In this document: positions 46,053-56,688 of the stretch, piece after piece | Layout: each line of letters opens with the position of its first letter | Position numbering within the stretch: the first letter of the stretch is position 1 | From: Thiomicrospira aerophila AL3 | GTDB lineage: Bacteria > Pseudomonadota > Gammaproteobacteria > Thiomicrospirales > Thiomicrospiraceae | Assembly: GCF_000227665.2 (NCBI RefSeq) | Contig: NZ_CP007030.1 | Span: forward strand, 124,001 to 188,000 | DNA: 64,000 nt | Reading direction: 5' to 3' | Position numbers and translations under genes: made by a program | The notes under the pieces: generated by a model | The model's database searches: none | Seen by the model: only the letters and a program-made list of their open reading frames with translations | What the model was told of the DNA's origin: nothing

Positions 46053-46328
46053 ATGCCACGTTCAGTTAAAAAAGGACCTTTTGTAGATCATCACTTGGCA
46101 AAAAAAGTGATTGAGGCGCAAGAATCTGGTAATAAACGTCCAATTAAAACCTGGTCAAGACGTTCAATGATTTTACCGGATATGATTGGATTAACCATTG
46201 CCGTACATAATGGCAAAGAGCATATACCTGTTTTTGTATCTGAAAACATGGTTGGCCATAAATTAGGTGAGTTTTCTATGACTCGCACTTACCGTGGTCA
46301 TGCTGCTGATAAGAAAGCTAAGCGATAG
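46053..46328 (+). CDS. rpsS: 30S ribosomal protein S19
   Basis: 30S head protein. [19 protein letters not shown] and [20 protein letters not shown]; 91 residues. AGGAAGG precedes the start. Confidence 0.98.
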   Translation: MPRSVKKGPFVDHHLAKKVIEAQESGNKRPIKTWSRRSMILPDMIGLTIAVHNGKEHIPVFVSENMVGHKLGEFSMTRTYRGHAADKKAKR

Positions 46329-46338
46329 GAGATTGAAG

Positions 46339-46671
46339 ATGCAAGTTAGTGCAACACATAAATTCGCTCGTATTTCTCCACAAAAAGCCCGCTTAGTTGC
46401 TGATCTTATTCGTGGTAAAAGAGTTGAGTCTGCTGTAAATATTCTTACTTTCAGTGACAAGAAAGCTGCTGATTTAATGAAGAAGGTATTGAGTTCTGCA
46501 ATAGCAAATGCAGAAAACAATAATGGTGCCGATGTTGATGAGCTGCATGTAACAGCAGTATTTGTGGATGAAGGTCCACAAATGAAGCGTATGAGAGCTC
46601 GCGCTAAAGGTCGTGGTAACCGTATCGTTAAGCGCATGAGTCATATCACTGTTACAGTAGGCGAAAAATAA
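46339..46671 (+). CDS. rplV: 50S ribosomal protein L22
   Basis: Tunnel protein with a long hairpin. [20 protein letters not shown] at the start and [17 protein letters not shown] near the tip; 110 residues. AGGAG precedes the ATG at 46339; upstream in-frame codons overlap rpsS and are not used. Confidence 0.97.
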   Translation: MQVSATHKFARISPQKARLVADLIRGKRVESAVNILTFSDKKAADLMKKVLSSAIANAENNNGADVDELHVTAVFVDEGPQMKRMRARAKGRGNRIVKRMSHITVTVGEK

Positions 46672-46682
46672 GGAGAGCCATT

Positions 46683-47372
46683 ATGGGTCAAAAAGTACAT
46701 CCAGTTGGTATCCGTCTTGGCATTACAAAGGATTGGAATGCGCGTTGGTATGCGGATAGCAAAAATTATTCAGACTTTCTTGTAAGCGACATTGAAATTC
46801 GCAATGAGCTTAATGAGAAGTTAAAAAATGCATCAGTAAGTAAGATCCACATTGAGCGTGTTGCAAATGGTATTCGTGTGACAATCCATTCTGCACGCCC
46901 AGGTATTGTTATTGGTAAAAAAGGTGAAGATATTGAAAAGCTAAAGGCTGATCTTGTTAAGAAAACGGGTCTTCCAGTTAACATCAATATTGAAGAAGTT
47001 AAAAAGCCTGAGTTGGATGCTAAGTTGGTTGCTGAAAGTATTGCCCAGCAATTAGAAAAGCGTATTCAATTCCGTCGTGCGATGAAGCGTGCAGTTGGTA
47101 ATGCAATGCGTCTTGGAGCTCAGGGTATTAAGGTTGCTGTAGCTGGTCGTTTGAATGGTGCAGAAATTGCACGTACTGAATGGTATAGAGAAGGTCGTGT
47201 GCCTTTACATACATTCCGTGCAGATATTGATTATTCAACGTTTGAAGCAGATACAACCTATGGCAAATTAGGTGTTAAGGTTTGGATTTTCCACGGTGAA
47301 AAACTTGGCAAAATGTCTTTAGCTGCTAATGACAATCAAAAACAACCTAAAGCCAAGAAAGGCCGTAAATAA
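46683..47372 (+). CDS. rpsC: 30S ribosomal protein S3
   Basis: mRNA-entry protein with a KH domain ([19 protein letters not shown]). [20 protein letters not shown] is the standard start; 229 residues. Confidence 0.98.
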   Translation: MGQKVHPVGIRLGITKDWNARWYADSKNYSDFLVSDIEIRNELNEKLKNASVSKIHIERVANGIRVTIHSARPGIVIGKKGEDIEKLKADLVKKTGLPVNINIEEVKKPELDAKLVAESIAQQLEKRIQFRRAMKRAVGNAMRLGAQGIKVAVAGRLNGAEIARTEWYREGRVPLHTFRADIDYSTFEADTTYGKLGVKVWIFHGEKLGKMSLAANDNQKQPKAKKGRK

Positions 47373-47385
47373 AAGGATTTAGACC

Positions 47386-47799
47386 ATGTTAATGCCTAAG
47401 CGTACTAAATTTAGAAAAGTTCAAAAAGGACGTAACCGTGGTTTGGCTCTAGCTGGAAGCAAGGTTAGTTTTGGTGAGTTCGGCTTAAAAGCGGTTGAGC
47501 GTGGTCGCTTAACTTCTCGTCAAATTGAATCAGCTCGTAGAGCCATGACGCGCCACATCAAGCGTGGTGGTAAGATTTGGATTCGTGTGTTTCCTGACAA
47601 GCCTATTACAAGTAAACCTCTTGAGGTTCGTATGGGTAAAGGTAAAGGAAGTGTTGAATACTGGGTTGCCCAAATCCAGCCGGGTCGTGTCCTTTATGAA
47701 GTTCAGGGTGTCAATGAAAGTTTAGCGCGTGAAGCGTTTAGCTTGGCTGCTGCCAAGCTGCCTTTCAAAACACAGTTTGTAATTAGAACGGTGATGTAA
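47386..47799 (+). CDS. rplP: 50S ribosomal protein L16
   Basis: Near the A-site t[23 protein letters not shown] compares with the E. coli start, so the first ATG at 47386 is used; 137 residues. [21 protein letters not shown] is conserved. Confidence 0.97.
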   Translation: MLMPKRTKFRKVQKGRNRGLALAGSKVSFGEFGLKAVERGRLTSRQIESARRAMTRHIKRGGKIWIRVFPDKPITSKPLEVRMGKGKGSVEYWVAQIQPGRVLYEVQGVNESLAREAFSLAAAKLPFKTQFVIRTVM

Positions 47800-47800
47800 G

Positions 47801-47992
47801 ATGACTAGTAAAGAACTTAGAGAAAAAAGTGCTGAAGATTTAAATACTGAATTGCATGCATTGTTAAAAGAGCAATTTAATTTAAGAATGCAGCAAGCAA
47901 CTGGACAATTGGCCAGTACTGCGCAGTTAAAATCTGTTAGACGTTCTATTGCTCGTGTAAAAACCATCATTCGTGAAAAAGTGAGTGTATAA
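47801..47992 (+). CDS. rpmC: 50S ribosomal protein L29
   Basis: Small exit-tunnel protein of 63 residues: [32 protein letters not shown] and the C-terminal [15 protein letters not shown]. It starts one base after rplP. Confidence 0.97.
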   Translation: MTSKELREKSAEDLNTELHALLKEQFNLRMQQATGQLASTAQLKSVRRSIARVKTIIREKVSV

Positions 47993-47993
47993 T

Positions 47994-48257
47994 ATGAGCA
48001 CTGAAAATTTAAAAGCAAGAACTCGTGCTGGTGTTGTTGTAAGTAATGCAATGGATAGTTCAATTGTTGTCCTAACTGAGCGTTATGTTAAGCATGCTAA
48101 GTACAAGAAATATGTAAAAAAATCTACCAAGATTATGGCGCATGATGCTGATAATCAGTGTCAGGTTGGAGATAAAGTGACCATTCAAGAATGTCGCCCA
48201 ATTTCTAAGCGTAAGTCATGGACTCTTGTAGAAATTAACGAAAAAGCTAAAATCTAA
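47994..48257 (+). CDS. rpsQ: 30S ribosomal protein S17
   Basis: OB-fold 16S rRNA binder of 87 residues: [37 protein letters not shown] and [18 protein letters not shown]. The ATG at 47994 lies one base after the rpmC stop. It is the last gene before a hairpin terminator. Confidence 0.97.
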   Translation: MSTENLKARTRAGVVVSNAMDSSIVVLTERYVKHAKYKKYVKKSTKIMAHDADNQCQVGDKVTIQECRPISKRKSWTLVEINEKAKI

Positions 48258-48278
48258 ACAATTAGTTTTTGTTTTTTC

Positions 48279-48327
48279 ACCGCTGATGTAACTAAGCCGA
48301 AAGGAACTGGTTACGCAGCGGTTTTTG
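48279..48327 (+). terminator. Terminator between rpsQ and rplN (S10/spc boundary)
   Basis: ACCGCTG (48279-48285) pairs with CAGCGGT (48316-48322), with inner GTAAC/GTTAC pairing, and five T follow. It sits exactly where the S10 operon ends and the spc operon begins in E. coli. No convincing promoter was found in the 50 bases up to rplN. Confidence 0.75.
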
Positions 48328-48376
48328 TGTTAACATTATTTATTTGGCTGATTTATAGCAATTTTGGAGTGCCGCT

Positions 48377-48745
48377 ATGATTCAAATGCAAACAGTATTA
48401 GAAGTTGCAGACAACAGTGGTGCAAAGCGCGTGCAATGTATCAAAGTGTTGGGTGGTTCGAAGCGCCGCTATGCGAGCGTTGGAGATGTAATTAAGGTTT
48501 CTATTAAAGAAGCTGCACCGCGTGGGAAGGTTAAAAAAGGCGATGTTTACAACGCTGTCGTTGTGAGAACTGCTAAAGGTGTTCGTCGTCAGGATGGTTC
48601 ATTGATCCGTTTCGATGATAATGCAGCCGTTATTCTTAATAACAAGCAAGAGCCAATTGGAACACGTATTTTTGGACCGGTAACACGTGAATTGCGTACA
48701 GAGAAGTTTATGAAAATTGTTTCTTTGGCGCCAGAAGTGTTGTAA
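48377..48745 (+). CDS. rplN: 50S ribosomal protein L14
   Basis: Interface protein and RsfS contact. [20 protein letters not shown] is the standard start, with TTGGAG upstream; 122 residues. Confidence 0.98.
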   Translation: MIQMQTVLEVADNSGAKRVQCIKVLGGSKRRYASVGDVIKVSIKEAAPRGKVKKGDVYNAVVVRTAKGVRRQDGSLIRFDDNAAVILNNKQEPIGTRIFGPVTRELRTEKFMKIVSLAPEVL

Positions 48746-48755
48746 GGGGAAGAGA

Positions 48756-49070
48756 ATGAATCGTTTAAAAAAAGGTGATGAAGTTATTGTCATCACGGGC
48801 AAAGATAAGGGTAAGAGAGGAACGGTTTCATCTTTCGTTTCTAGTGATAAGGTTTTAGTTGATGGTATTAATCTTGTTAAGAAGCATACTAAAGCGAACC
48901 CAATGACCGGTTCTCAGGGTGGTATTGTTACTAAGGAAATGCCTGTGCATATTTCTAATGTTGCTTTATTAAACCCGGAGACTCAAAAGGCTGACAGAAT
49001 TGGTTTTCGCATCGAAAATGATGTGAAGATTAGATATTTCAAGTCAACAAATAAAGCGGTTGACGCTTAA
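48756..49070 (+). CDS. rplX: 50S ribosomal protein L24
   Basis: Assembly starter with a KOW motif ([19 protein letters not shown]). 104 residues from the ATG at 48756, which follows GGGGAAGAG; the frame is open into rplN. Confidence 0.97.
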   Translation: MNRLKKGDEVIVITGKDKGKRGTVSSFVSSDKVLVDGINLVKKHTKANPMTGSQGGIVTKEMPVHISNVALLNPETQKADRIGFRIENDVKIRYFKSTNKAVDA

Positions 49071-49083
49071 TTGGATTGGTGAA

Positions 49084-49623
49084 ATGGCAAGATTAAAACA
49101 AGTTTACAAAGAGCAAATTGTTCCTAAATTGGTTGAACAGTTTGGTTATAAGTCAGTAATGCAGGCACCAAAAATTACTAAAATAACCCTGAATATGGGT
49201 GTTGGTGCGGCATTAGCTGATAAGAAAGTTTTAGATAACGCTTTAGCAGATATGGAAGCAATTACTGGTCAGAAGCCAGTTAAAACCTTGGCTCGTAAAT
49301 CAGTTGCGGCATTTAAGGTTCGTCAGGGCTGGCCTATCGGTTGTAAAGTTACTCTTCGTGGCGAAAGAATGTATGAGTTTTTAGATCGTTTGATCAATAT
49401 CTCTCTGCCACGTGTCCGTGACTTCCGTGGTGTTAATGGTAAGTCTTTTGATGGACGCGGTAACTATACAATGGGTGTGAAAGAGCAGATTATCTTTCCA
49501 GAAATTGAGTTTGAGAAGGTTGATATGATGCGCGGTATGGACATTAATATTGCGACAACTGCACAGACTGACGCTGAAGCTAAAGCTTTGCTAGAAGCTT
49601 TTAATTTCCCATTTAAGAAATAA
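49084..49623 (+). CDS. rplE: 50S ribosomal protein L5
   Basis: 5S rRNA binder. [19 protein letters not shown] and [19 protein letters not shown]; 179 residues. The ATG at 49084 gives the expected N-terminus; the frame is open to 49060 inside rplX. The ribosome site is weak (TGG-TGA). Confidence 0.97.
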   Translation: MARLKQVYKEQIVPKLVEQFGYKSVMQAPKITKITLNMGVGAALADKKVLDNALADMEAITGQKPVKTLARKSVAAFKVRQGWPIGCKVTLRGERMYEFLDRLINISLPRVRDFRGVNGKSFDGRGNYTMGVKEQIIFPEIEFEKVDMMRGMDINIATTAQTDAEAKALLEAFNFPFKK

Positions 49624-49634
49624 AAGGAATTGAA

Positions 49635-49940
49635 ATGGCAAAGACTTCAATGAAAATGCGCGAAGTTAAACGTGCAAAGACTGTTGCAAAATATGCTGAA
49701 AAACGTGCTGAGTTAAAAACTAAATCAGTTGACATGTCACTTTCATACGAAGAGCGTATGGAAGCAATGGATAAGTTAGCTCGCCTGCCACGTAATGCAT
49801 CACCTGTAAGGCAGCAACGTCGCTGTAAACTAACAGGTAGACCGCATGGTGTTTACAAGAAGTTTGGTTTATCACGTAACATGCTTCGTTTATATGCAAT
49901 GCAGGGCGACGTACCTGGTTTAAGAAAAGCTAGCTGGTAG
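49635..49940 (+). CDS. rpsN: 30S ribosomal protein S14, zinc-free type
   Basis: 101 residues, the long form. Only one Cys is present ([13 protein letters not shown]), so this is the version without the zinc ribbon. The end [17 protein letters not shown] is conserved. Confidence 0.97.
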   Translation: MAKTSMKMREVKRAKTVAKYAEKRAELKTKSVDMSLSYEERMEAMDKLARLPRNASPVRQQRRCKLTGRPHGVYKKFGLSRNMLRLYAMQGDVPGLRKASW

Positions 49941-49950
49941 GATTTTAATT

Positions 49951-50346
49951 ATGAGTATGTCAGATCCAATTGCTGATATGTTAACGCGTATCAGAAACGG
50001 CCAAATGGCAGGACACAAAAATGTCACTATGCCGTCTTCGAAATTAAAGGCTTCAGTTGCTAAGTTGTTAGCAGATGAGGGCTATATTGAAAAATTTGAT
50101 ATTAAAGATTTAGATGGTAAGCAAACACTTTCTCTTGATCTTAAATATTTTCAGGGTCAACCTGTTATTGAACTGCTAAAACGTGTGAGCCGTCCAGGTT
50201 TGCGCGTATATAAAAACAAAGATGAATTGCCAAAAGTAATTGGTGGTCTTGGAGTAGCAGTTGTTTCAACCTCAAAAGGCATTATGTCTGATCGTCAAGC
50301 TCGTGAGGCGGGTGTTGGTGGTGAGATTATTTGCTTTGTGGCTTAA
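49951..50346 (+). CDS. rpsH: 30S ribosomal protein S8
   Basis: Central-domain protein and, in E. coli, repressor of the spc operon. [18 protein letters not shown] compares with the E. coli start; 131 residues. The end [10 protein letters not shown] is standard. Confidence 0.98.
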   Translation: MSMSDPIADMLTRIRNGQMAGHKNVTMPSSKLKASVAKLLADEGYIEKFDIKDLDGKQTLSLDLKYFQGQPVIELLKRVSRPGLRVYKNKDELPKVIGGLGVAVVSTSKGIMSDRQAREAGVGGEIICFVA

Positions 50347-50358
50347 GGAGAGAAGTTC

Positions 50359-50892
50359 ATGTCTAGAGTAGCAAAAGCTTCTATTACCCTACCAGCTGGT
50401 GTTGAAATAAAGATAGAAGATAAAATAGTTTCTGTTAAAGGTGCCAAGGGTACTGTTACAGGTCCACTTAATAAGTCAGTAAGTATTAGCAATGATGGTG
50501 GTGTTTTAAGCTTCTCGCCAAAAGGTAATGCTGTTGATGGATGGGCGCAGGCTGGTACTGCGCGTTCACTTGTTAATAATATGATTGTCGGCGTTACTCA
50601 AGGTTTTGAGAAACGTTTGCAGTTGGTTGGTGTTGGTTACCGTGCCCAGGTTCAGGGTAATGTTGTAAACCTTACGCTCGGTTTTTCACATCCTGTTGCG
50701 CATCAACTTCCTGAAGGCATTACAGCTGAAACACCAAGTCAAACAGAAATTATTGTCCGCGGTGCTGATAAGCAGGTTGTTGGGCAGGTTGCTGCGCAAA
50801 TTCGTGGTTACAGACCACCAGAGCCTTATAAAGGTAAGGGTGTTAAGTATGCTGATGAGCGTATTTTGCGTAAAGAAGCTAAGAAGAAATAA
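50359..50892 (+). CDS. rplF: 50S ribosomal protein L6
   Basis: Near the sarcin-ricin loop. [20 protein letters not shown] and the C-terminal [20 protein letters not shown]; 177 residues. GGAGAGAAG precedes the start. Confidence 0.98.
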   Translation: MSRVAKASITLPAGVEIKIEDKIVSVKGAKGTVTGPLNKSVSISNDGGVLSFSPKGNAVDGWAQAGTARSLVNNMIVGVTQGFEKRLQLVGVGYRAQVQGNVVNLTLGFSHPVAHQLPEGITAETPSQTEIIVRGADKQVVGQVAAQIRGYRPPEPYKGKGVKYADERILRKEAKKK

Positions 50893-50904
50893 GGTTGGTT
50901 AATC

Positions 50905-51258
50905 ATGGATAGTAAACAAGCAAGACTTCGTCGTGCAAAAAAGACACGTGCAAAGATTAGTGAATTGAATATGCCACGTTTGTGCGTAAATCGTACTCCA
51001 CGTCATATTTATGTTCAGTTGATTGCTGCTGATGGTGCCACTGTTATAGCTTCTAGCTCAACTGTTCAAGCAGAAGTAAAGAGTGGAGTTAAATATTCCG
51101 GTAATAAAGCCGCTGCAGAGGTTGTTGGTAAGGCAATTGCTGAAAAAGCCAAAGCAGCAGGCGTGACCAAAGTAGCCTTTGATCGTTCCGGTTTTAAATA
51201 CCACGGTCGTGTGCAAGTCCTAGCTGACGCTGCACGTGCTAATGGTCTAGAGTTTTAA
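50905..51258 (+). CDS. rplR: 50S ribosomal protein L18
   Basis: 5S rRNA binder of 117 residues: [35 protein letters not shown] and the end [20 protein letters not shown]. Confidence 0.98.
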   Translation: MDSKQARLRRAKKTRAKISELNMPRLCVNRTPRHIYVQLIAADGATVIASSSTVQAEVKSGVKYSGNKAAAEVVGKAIAEKAKAAGVTKVAFDRSGFKYHGRVQVLADAARANGLEF

Positions 51259-51272
51259 GATAAGGGTTGATT

Positions 51273-51782
51273 ATGTCTTCACAAGAATTGCAAGATGGTC
51301 AAGACGGCTTAATCGAAAAATTAGTTTCAGTTCGTCGTGTAGCTAAAGTGGTTAAGGGTGGTCGCGTGTTTTCTTTTTCAGCGCTTACAGTTGTAGGTGA
51401 TGGCGAGGGTCGCATTGGTTTCGGAAGTGGTAAGGCAAGTGAAGTGCCTGTTGCAATTAAAAAAGCAATGGACCAGGCACGTCGTAACATGCGTAATGTT
51501 CATCTTAACAATGGAACGCTTGAATACCCAATTAGTTTTGAACAAGGTGCAGCTAAAATTGTTATGCTTCCAGCATCTGAAGGTACAGGTGTTATTGCAG
51601 GCGGAAGTATGCGTTCTGTACTTGAAGCTGCGGGTGTTAAAAACGTACTTGCTAAATGTATCGGTACAACGCGTCCGGTAAACGTTGTAAGAGCAACAGT
51701 TAATGCACTTACGTCAATGCATTCACCTGATTATATCGCTGCGAAGCGTGGTAAGTCTGTTAATGAGATTGTAGGTGGATAA
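51273..51782 (+). CDS. rpsE: 30S ribosomal protein S5
   Basis: Fidelity protein next to S4. [20 protein letters not shown] and [19 protein letters not shown]; 169 residues. The ATG at 51273 with AAGGG upstream is used rather than the TTG at 51267. Confidence 0.97.
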   Translation: MSSQELQDGQDGLIEKLVSVRRVAKVVKGGRVFSFSALTVVGDGEGRIGFGSGKASEVPVAIKKAMDQARRNMRNVHLNNGTLEYPISFEQGAAKIVMLPASEGTGVIAGGSMRSVLEAAGVKNVLAKCIGTTRPVNVVRATVNALTSMHSPDYIAAKRGKSVNEIVGG

Positions 51783-51783
51783 T

Positions 51784-51972
51784 ATGGCTGAGCAAAAAAA
51801 ACTTACAGTTACTTTAATCAAAAGTACAATTGGTCGTTTACCAAACCATATTGCTTGTGTAAAAGGTTTAGGTTTACGCAGAATGCATCACACTGTTTCA
51901 GTTATTGATACACCTGAAAACCGTGGAATGATTAATAAAGTTTCTTATTTATTAAAAGTAGAGGAAGCCTAA
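51784..51972 (+). CDS. rpmD: 50S ribosomal protein L30
   Basis: Short 50S protein of 62 residues: [19 protein letters not shown] and [21 protein letters not shown]. It begins one base after rpsE. Confidence 0.96.
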   Translation: MAEQKKLTVTLIKSTIGRLPNHIACVKGLGLRRMHHTVSVIDTPENRGMINKVSYLLKVEEA

Positions 51973-51973
51973 G

Positions 51974-52408
51974 ATGTTTTTAAATACATTAGCGCCTTCT
52001 GAAGGAACCAAGCGCGCACGTAAACGTGTAGGTCGTGGTCAGGGTTCTGGACTTGGTAAAATGGGTGGTCGTGGCCATAAGGGTCAGAAATCGCGTTCTG
52101 GCGGTTTCCATAAGGTCGGGTTTGAAGGTGGTCAGATGCCAATTCAACGTCGTTTGCCAAAAGTCGGTTTCACGTCTATGAAGGCAATGGTTACTGCTGA
52201 AATACGTCTTGATGCCTTGAATCGACTTGAAGCATTTGAAATTGATGTGGCAACTTTGAAGTCGGCAAACTTAATTGGTGAAAAGATCCGTTTTGTTAAG
52301 GTTATTAACTCAGGTGAAATAACTCGTGCAATTAAATTAAATGGAATAAAGGCTACAGAGTCTGCTAAGCAAGCTATTGTTGCTGCTGGTGGAAGTGTAG
52401 AAGTATAA
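51974..52408 (+). CDS. rplO: 50S ribosomal protein L15
   Basis: Late assembly protein. [19 protein letters not shown], the Gly-rich basic N-terminal arm and [13 protein letters not shown]; 144 residues. Confidence 0.98.
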   Translation: MFLNTLAPSEGTKRARKRVGRGQGSGLGKMGGRGHKGQKSRSGGFHKVGFEGGQMPIQRRLPKVGFTSMKAMVTAEIRLDALNRLEAFEIDVATLKSANLIGEKIRFVKVINSGEITRAIKLNGIKATESAKQAIVAAGGSVEV

Positions 52409-52411
52409 AAT

Positions 52412-53740
52412 ATGAATAGTCCTGCAATAGCTCAATCCAGTAGTTCTTCTCAAGGTTGGGGTGATTTAAAGGCACGTTTGTTATTTGTACTTGGAGCTCT
52501 AATCGTCTTTAGACTTGGGACCCATATTCCAGTACCATCAATTGATCCGATTGCACTTGCAGCAATGTTTGAGCAGCAAAGAGGTACCGTTCTTGACATG
52601 TTTAACATGTTTTCGGGCGGTGCGCTTGAGCGCTTATCCATTTTAGCTTTGGGGATAATGCCCTACATTTCTGCCGCAATTATTATGCAACTACTTACAG
52701 CAGTTTCACCAACACTTGAGCAACTCAAGAAAGAGGGTGAGGCTGGGCGACGTAAGATAACTCAATATACTCGTTATGGAACTGTTGTCTTGGCAACTTT
52801 TCAGGCTATAGGTGTATCGATTGCATTACAAGCCCAAAACATAAATGGTATGCCTGTTGTTGTAAATCCTGGCGCATTATTTATGGTAACGGCAGTTGTC
52901 ACGCTAGTAAGTGGAACCATATTTCTGATGTGGTTGGGAGAACAAATAACTGAGCGTGGTATCGGTAATGGTATCTCGTTGATTATTTTTGCAGGTATCG
53001 TCGCTGGGTTACCCTCAGCACTAGGTGGAACCCTAGAGCAGGTTCATACTGGCGCATTGCATGCAATTACTGTAATCATTTTATTATTACTCGTTGCTGC
53101 TGTAACAGCATTTGTTGTGTTTGTGGAGAGGGGTCAGCGTAGAATACCTGTCCAATATGCACAGAGAATGCGCGGACGTAAGCTTTATGGTGGTCAGGAA
53201 GGGCATTTACCACTGAAGTTAAATATGGCTGGGGTTATACCTCCTATTTTTGCTTCTAGTATTATCTTATTCCCAGCATCGCTTGGTGGATGGTTTGGTT
53301 CTTCTGAGAACATGAGTTGGCTTAAGGATATTGCTACAACATTGGCTCCTGGCCAGCCTTTGTACATAATGTTTTATGCTCTTGCAATCATGTTCTTTTG
53401 CTTTTTTTATACAGCGATTGTTTTTAATCCAAAAGATACCGCTGATAATTTAAGAAAGTCTGGTGCTTTCTTACCTGGTATTAGACCAGGACCTCAAACA
53501 GCAAGATATATTGATACCATAATGGGTCGATTAACACTTGCTGGCGCAGTGTATATAACCGCAGTGTGTTTATTACCTGAGTTTTTGATTCTTTATTGGA
53601 ATGTTCCATTCTATTTTGGTGGAACTGCCTTACTTATTATCGTGATAGTAGTAATGGACTTTATGACTCAAATACAAGCTCAGTTAATGTCCGGTCAATA
53701 TGAAAGTATGATGAAGAAAGCAAATTTAAAAGGGCGATAG
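52412..53740 (+). CDS. secY: Preprotein translocase subunit SecY
   Basis: Channel-forming subunit with ten transmembrane helices; 442 residues. [33 protein letters not shown] (plug region) and [15 protein letters not shown] (cytoplasmic loop C4) are typical. It starts 3 bases after rplO. No rpmJ gene fits in the 84 bases between it and rpsM. Confidence 0.97.
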   Translation: MNSPAIAQSSSSSQGWGDLKARLLFVLGALIVFRLGTHIPVPSIDPIALAAMFEQQRGTVLDMFNMFSGGALERLSILALGIMPYISAAIIMQLLTAVSPTLEQLKKEGEAGRRKITQYTRYGTVVLATFQAIGVSIALQAQNINGMPVVVNPGALFMVTAVVTLVSGTIFLMWLGEQITERGIGNGISLIIFAGIVAGLPSALGGTLEQVHTGALHAITVIILLLLVAAVTAFVVFVERGQRRIPVQYAQRMRGRKLYGGQEGHLPLKLNMAGVIPPIFASSIILFPASLGGWFGSSENMSWLKDIATTLAPGQPLYIMFYALAIMFFCFFYTAIVFNPKDTADNLRKSGAFLPGIRPGPQTARYIDTIMGRLTLAGAVYITAVCLLPEFLILYWNVPFYFGGTALLIIVIVVMDFMTQIQAQLMSGQYESMMKKANLKGR

Positions 53741-53755
53741 TAGTTCATTATTGTC

Positions 53756-53796
53756 TAGTTTTTGATCGCGAAAACGGGTATAATCGCTCGTTTTCG
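53756..53796 (+). promoter_or_regulatory. Candidate alpha-operon promoter with inverted repeat around the -10
   Basis: TATAAT at 53779-53784 is a perfect -10; the -35 at 17 bases spacing (TAGTTT, 53756-53761) is poor. CGAAAACG (53769-53776) and CGTTTTCG (53789-53796) form an 8-base inverted repeat that encloses the -10, so either a DNA-binding protein or an RNA hairpin may act here. The transcript would start 25-35 bases before rpsM. Confidence 0.5.
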
Positions 53797-53824
53797 TAAA
53801 ACAGAATTTTTAGGGAGCGTCAAT

Positions 53825-54181
53825 ATGGCACGTATTGCCGGCGTAAATTTACCGTTAAACAAGCATATTGTTATCGGTTTAAGATCAATCTATGGAATTG
53901 GTCAAACTACAGCACAGAATTTGTGTAATGCAGTAAACATTGACCCAACTACTAAAGTCAGAGACATGTCTGAGGATCAGTTGGAATCATTACGTATTGA
54001 AATTGCTAAATATAAGATCGAAGGCGATTTACGTCGTCAGGTTTCGATGAATATTAAGCGTTTAATGGACATGGGTTGTTACCGTGGTATTCGTCACCGC
54101 CGTAGCTTACCTCTACGCGGACAGCGCACTAAGACTAATGCGCGTACGCGTAAAGGTCCAAAGAAACCAATTAAAAGATAA
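53825..54181 (+). CDS. rpsM: 30S ribosomal protein S13
   Basis: Head protein contacting the P-site t[22 protein letters not shown], then a C-terminal basic tail [15 protein letters not shown]; 118 residues. AGGGAG precedes the ATG at 53825; earlier in-frame ATGs overlap the promoter region. Confidence 0.98.
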   Translation: MARIAGVNLPLNKHIVIGLRSIYGIGQTTAQNLCNAVNIDPTTKVRDMSEDQLESLRIEIAKYKIEGDLRRQVSMNIKRLMDMGCYRGIRHRRSLPLRGQRTKTNARTRKGPKKPIKR

Positions 54182-54199
54182 GCATAGCTGAGATAAATT

Positions 54200-54589
54200 A
54201 TGGCAAAAGCAAATACACGTGCAAAAAAGAAAGTTAAGCAGGTCGTCAATGATGCCGTAGCGCATGTTCATGCTTCTTTCAACAACACTATTGTAACGAT
54301 TACAGACCGTCAAGGTAACGCACTCTGCTGGGCAACAGCTGGTGGAAGTGGTTTCCGTGGTTCTCGTAAAAGTACACCTTTCGCTGCGCAGGTTGCTGCA
54401 GAACGTGCTGGTCAAATGGCACATGAATACGGCGTCAAGAATATGGATGTAATGGTAAAAGGACCTGGTCCTGGCCGTGACTCTGCTGTTCGTGGTTTAA
54501 ATAGTGCTGGATTTAAAATTACATCGATTTCTGATGTGACGCCTATTCCTCATAATGGTTGTCGTCCATCTAAGAAACGTCGTGTTTAA
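54200..54589 (+). CDS. rpsK: 30S ribosomal protein S11
   Basis: Platform protein. [20 protein letters not shown] and [20 protein letters not shown]; ends CRPSKKRRV; 129 residues. Confidence 0.98.
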   Translation: MAKANTRAKKKVKQVVNDAVAHVHASFNNTIVTITDRQGNALCWATAGGSGFRGSRKSTPFAAQVAAERAGQMAHEYGVKNMDVMVKGPGPGRDSAVRGLNSAGFKITSISDVTPIPHNGCRPSKKRRV

Positions 54590-54600
54590 GGAATAATTTC

Positions 54601-55221
54601 ATGGCAAGATATATTGGTCCAAAGTGTAAATTAGCACGTCGCGAGGGAACTGATTTGTTCCTTAAAAGCGGCGCTCGTAGCATTGATTCAAAATGTAAAA
54701 TTGATCAGGCTCCAGGTCAGCATGGTGCTCGTCGTGCTCGTGTAACTGAGTACGGTACCCAGTTGCGTGAAAAGCAGAAAGTTCGTCGTATTTATGGTGT
54801 TCTAGAAAAGAAGTTCCGTCTCTATTATAAGGAAGCGGATCGTCGTAAGGGTTCTACTGGTGTTAACCTTTTGCAGATTCTCGAAAGCCGTTTAGATAAC
54901 GTTGTTTATCGTATGGGTTTTGCTGCAACACGCGCTGAAGCTCGTCAGTTGGTTTCCCACAAGGCTATCCAAGTCAATGGTCAAACTGTCAACATCCCTT
55001 CTTATGAAGTATCAGCAGGTGATGTTGTTGCGGTTCGTGAAAAGGCTCGTAACCAAACACGTATTGCTCAAGCATTAGAGCTTTCTGCGAAGATGGGGCA
55101 AGCTTCATGGTTAGAAGTTGATGCCAAGGCTTTCCAAGGTACATTTAAGTCTGTGCCTGATCGTAGTGATTTATCTTCAGATATTTCTGAAAACTTGATC
55201 GTAGAGCTTTATTCTAAGTAA
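54601..55221 (+). CDS. rpsD: 30S ribosomal protein S4
   Basis: 16S assembly starter and, in E. coli, repressor of the alpha operon. [20 protein letters not shown], the S4 RNA-binding domain [20 protein letters not shown]; 206 residues. No zinc Cys cluster. Confidence 0.98.
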   Translation: MARYIGPKCKLARREGTDLFLKSGARSIDSKCKIDQAPGQHGARRARVTEYGTQLREKQKVRRIYGVLEKKFRLYYKEADRRKGSTGVNLLQILESRLDNVVYRMGFAATRAEARQLVSHKAIQVNGQTVNIPSYEVSAGDVVAVREKARNQTRIAQALELSAKMGQASWLEVDAKAFQGTFKSVPDRSDLSSDISENLIVELYSK

Positions 55222-55246
55222 TAGAAAATTTTGGAGATAACTCCTG

Positions 55247-56233
55247 ATGCAAGAGATGTTAGAACAATTGTTAACCCCGCGTCTTGTTGACATCAAAAGA
55301 ATCAGTTCAACGCATAGTCGTGTAACACTAGAACCACTAGAACGTGGTTTTGGTCACACGCTAGGCAATGCACTAAGACGTATATTATTGTCGTCAATGC
55401 CTGGTGCTGCTATAAGCGAGGTTCAGATTGATGGTGTATTGCATGAATACTCAACTATTGAGGGTGTTCGTGAGGATGTACTTGAGATTCTATTAAACCT
55501 TAAAGAAGTGTCAGTTAAGTTGAATGCTCGTCAGTCTAGTGAGATGACTTTGTCTATGACAGGTCCTGCTGTTGTGCGTGCTAAAGACATTCAGGTAGAC
55601 CATGATACTGAAATTTGTAATCCAGATTTAGTGATTGCACATCTTGGAGATGGCGCTAAATTAGTGATGACGTTGAAGGTTGAGAAGGGTATTGGTTACT
55701 CTGCTGCAACTCAGAACGAGCAGGCTGCAGGTACTGTTGGGTTCTTGCGTCTTGATGCAAGTTTTAGCCCGGTTCATACGGTTAGTTATTCGGTTGAGAA
55801 TGCACGTGTTGAGCAGCGTACCGATTTAGACAAACTGATTTTAGATGTCGTTACTAATGGTACTTTGGATCCCGAAGATGCTATTAAACAAGCTGCAACA
55901 GTTTTACACTATCAGCTTAATGCGTTTGTCGATTTAAAACACCAAGAAGTTGAGGCTCCACAGGAAGAAGAGAATGATTACGATCCAATCTTCTTACAGC
56001 CTGTTGATGATCTTGAATTAACTGTTCGTTCAGCAAATTGTTTGAAAGCAGAACAGATTTACTACATTGGTGATTTGGTACAACGTACTGAAGCGCATTT
56101 ATTAAAAACGCCAAACCTTGGTAAAAAGTCATTACAAGAAATCAAAGATGTTCTTGCTCAGCGTGGCTTAGGTTTGGGTACTAAATTAGACAATTGGCCA
56201 CCATCAAGTTTGGTGGGTAAAGAGTCAGCGTAA
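55247..56233 (+). CDS. rpoA: RNA polymerase alpha subunit
   Basis: Assembly platform of RNA polymerase. The N-terminal domain contains [20 protein letters not shown]; the C-terminal domain ([20 protein letters not shown]) binds UP elements and activators; 328 residues. It lies between rpsD and rplQ, as in the alpha operon. Confidence 0.98.
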   Translation: MQEMLEQLLTPRLVDIKRISSTHSRVTLEPLERGFGHTLGNALRRILLSSMPGAAISEVQIDGVLHEYSTIEGVREDVLEILLNLKEVSVKLNARQSSEMTLSMTGPAVVRAKDIQVDHDTEICNPDLVIAHLGDGAKLVMTLKVEKGIGYSAATQNEQAAGTVGFLRLDASFSPVHTVSYSVENARVEQRTDLDKLILDVVTNGTLDPEDAIKQAATVLHYQLNAFVDLKHQEVEAPQEEENDYDPIFLQPVDDLELTVRSANCLKAEQIYYIGDLVQRTEAHLLKTPNLGKKSLQEIKDVLAQRGLGLGTKLDNWPPSSLVGKESA

Positions 56234-56251
56234 TTTTAGAAGGAAGCTATT

Positions 56252-56647
56252 ATGCGTCATCGTAAGAGTGGTCGTAAATTAAACCGCAATAGCTCGCACC
56301 GTAAGGCGATGTTCAAAAACATGTCTGCCTCTTTAATTGAGCACGAAGTGATCAAAACAACGGTAGCGAAAGCAAAAGAATTGCGTAGTGTTGCAGAACC
56401 CTTAATTACCCTTGCAAAAGAAGATAGTGTGCATAACCGTCGTCTTGCATTTGCACGCTTGGGTAGTAAAGCGGCTGTAGGTAAGTTATTTTCCGATTTA
56501 GGTGTTCGTTATCAGGGACGTCCTGGCGGTTATATCCGTATTCTTAAGTGCGGTTACCGTGCTGGTGATAATGCGCCTATGGCGATTGTTGAGTTAGTTG
56601 ATCGTCCTGTTTCGGATGTTCCAGCTGCTACGGCAGAAGCAGAATAG
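56252..56647 (+). CDS. rplQ: 50S ribosomal protein L17
   Basis: [20 protein letters not shown] is the conserved start and [19 protein letters not shown] the conserved end part; 131 residues. AGAAGGA precedes the ATG. It closes the alpha operon and the long ribosomal cluster. Confidence 0.98.
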   Translation: MRHRKSGRKLNRNSSHRKAMFKNMSASLIEHEVIKTTVAKAKELRSVAEPLITLAKEDSVHNRRLAFARLGSKAAVGKLFSDLGVRYQGRPGGYIRILKCGYRAGDNAPMAIVELVDRPVSDVPAATAEAE

Positions 56648-56650
56648 TCT

Positions 56651-56676
56651 AAAACCGGCGCAAGCCGGTTTTTTTA
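56651..56676 (+). terminator. Terminator after rplQ
   Basis: AAAACCGGC, loop GCAA, GCCGGTT and a run of seven T. Confidence 0.9.
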
Positions 56677-56688
56677 AATCTAAAATTT

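Noticed and set aside
48330-48359. Promoter TTAACA-N18-TATAGC for the spc operon
   Set aside because: Its transcript would start within the ribosome site of rplN, and the -10 is poor.
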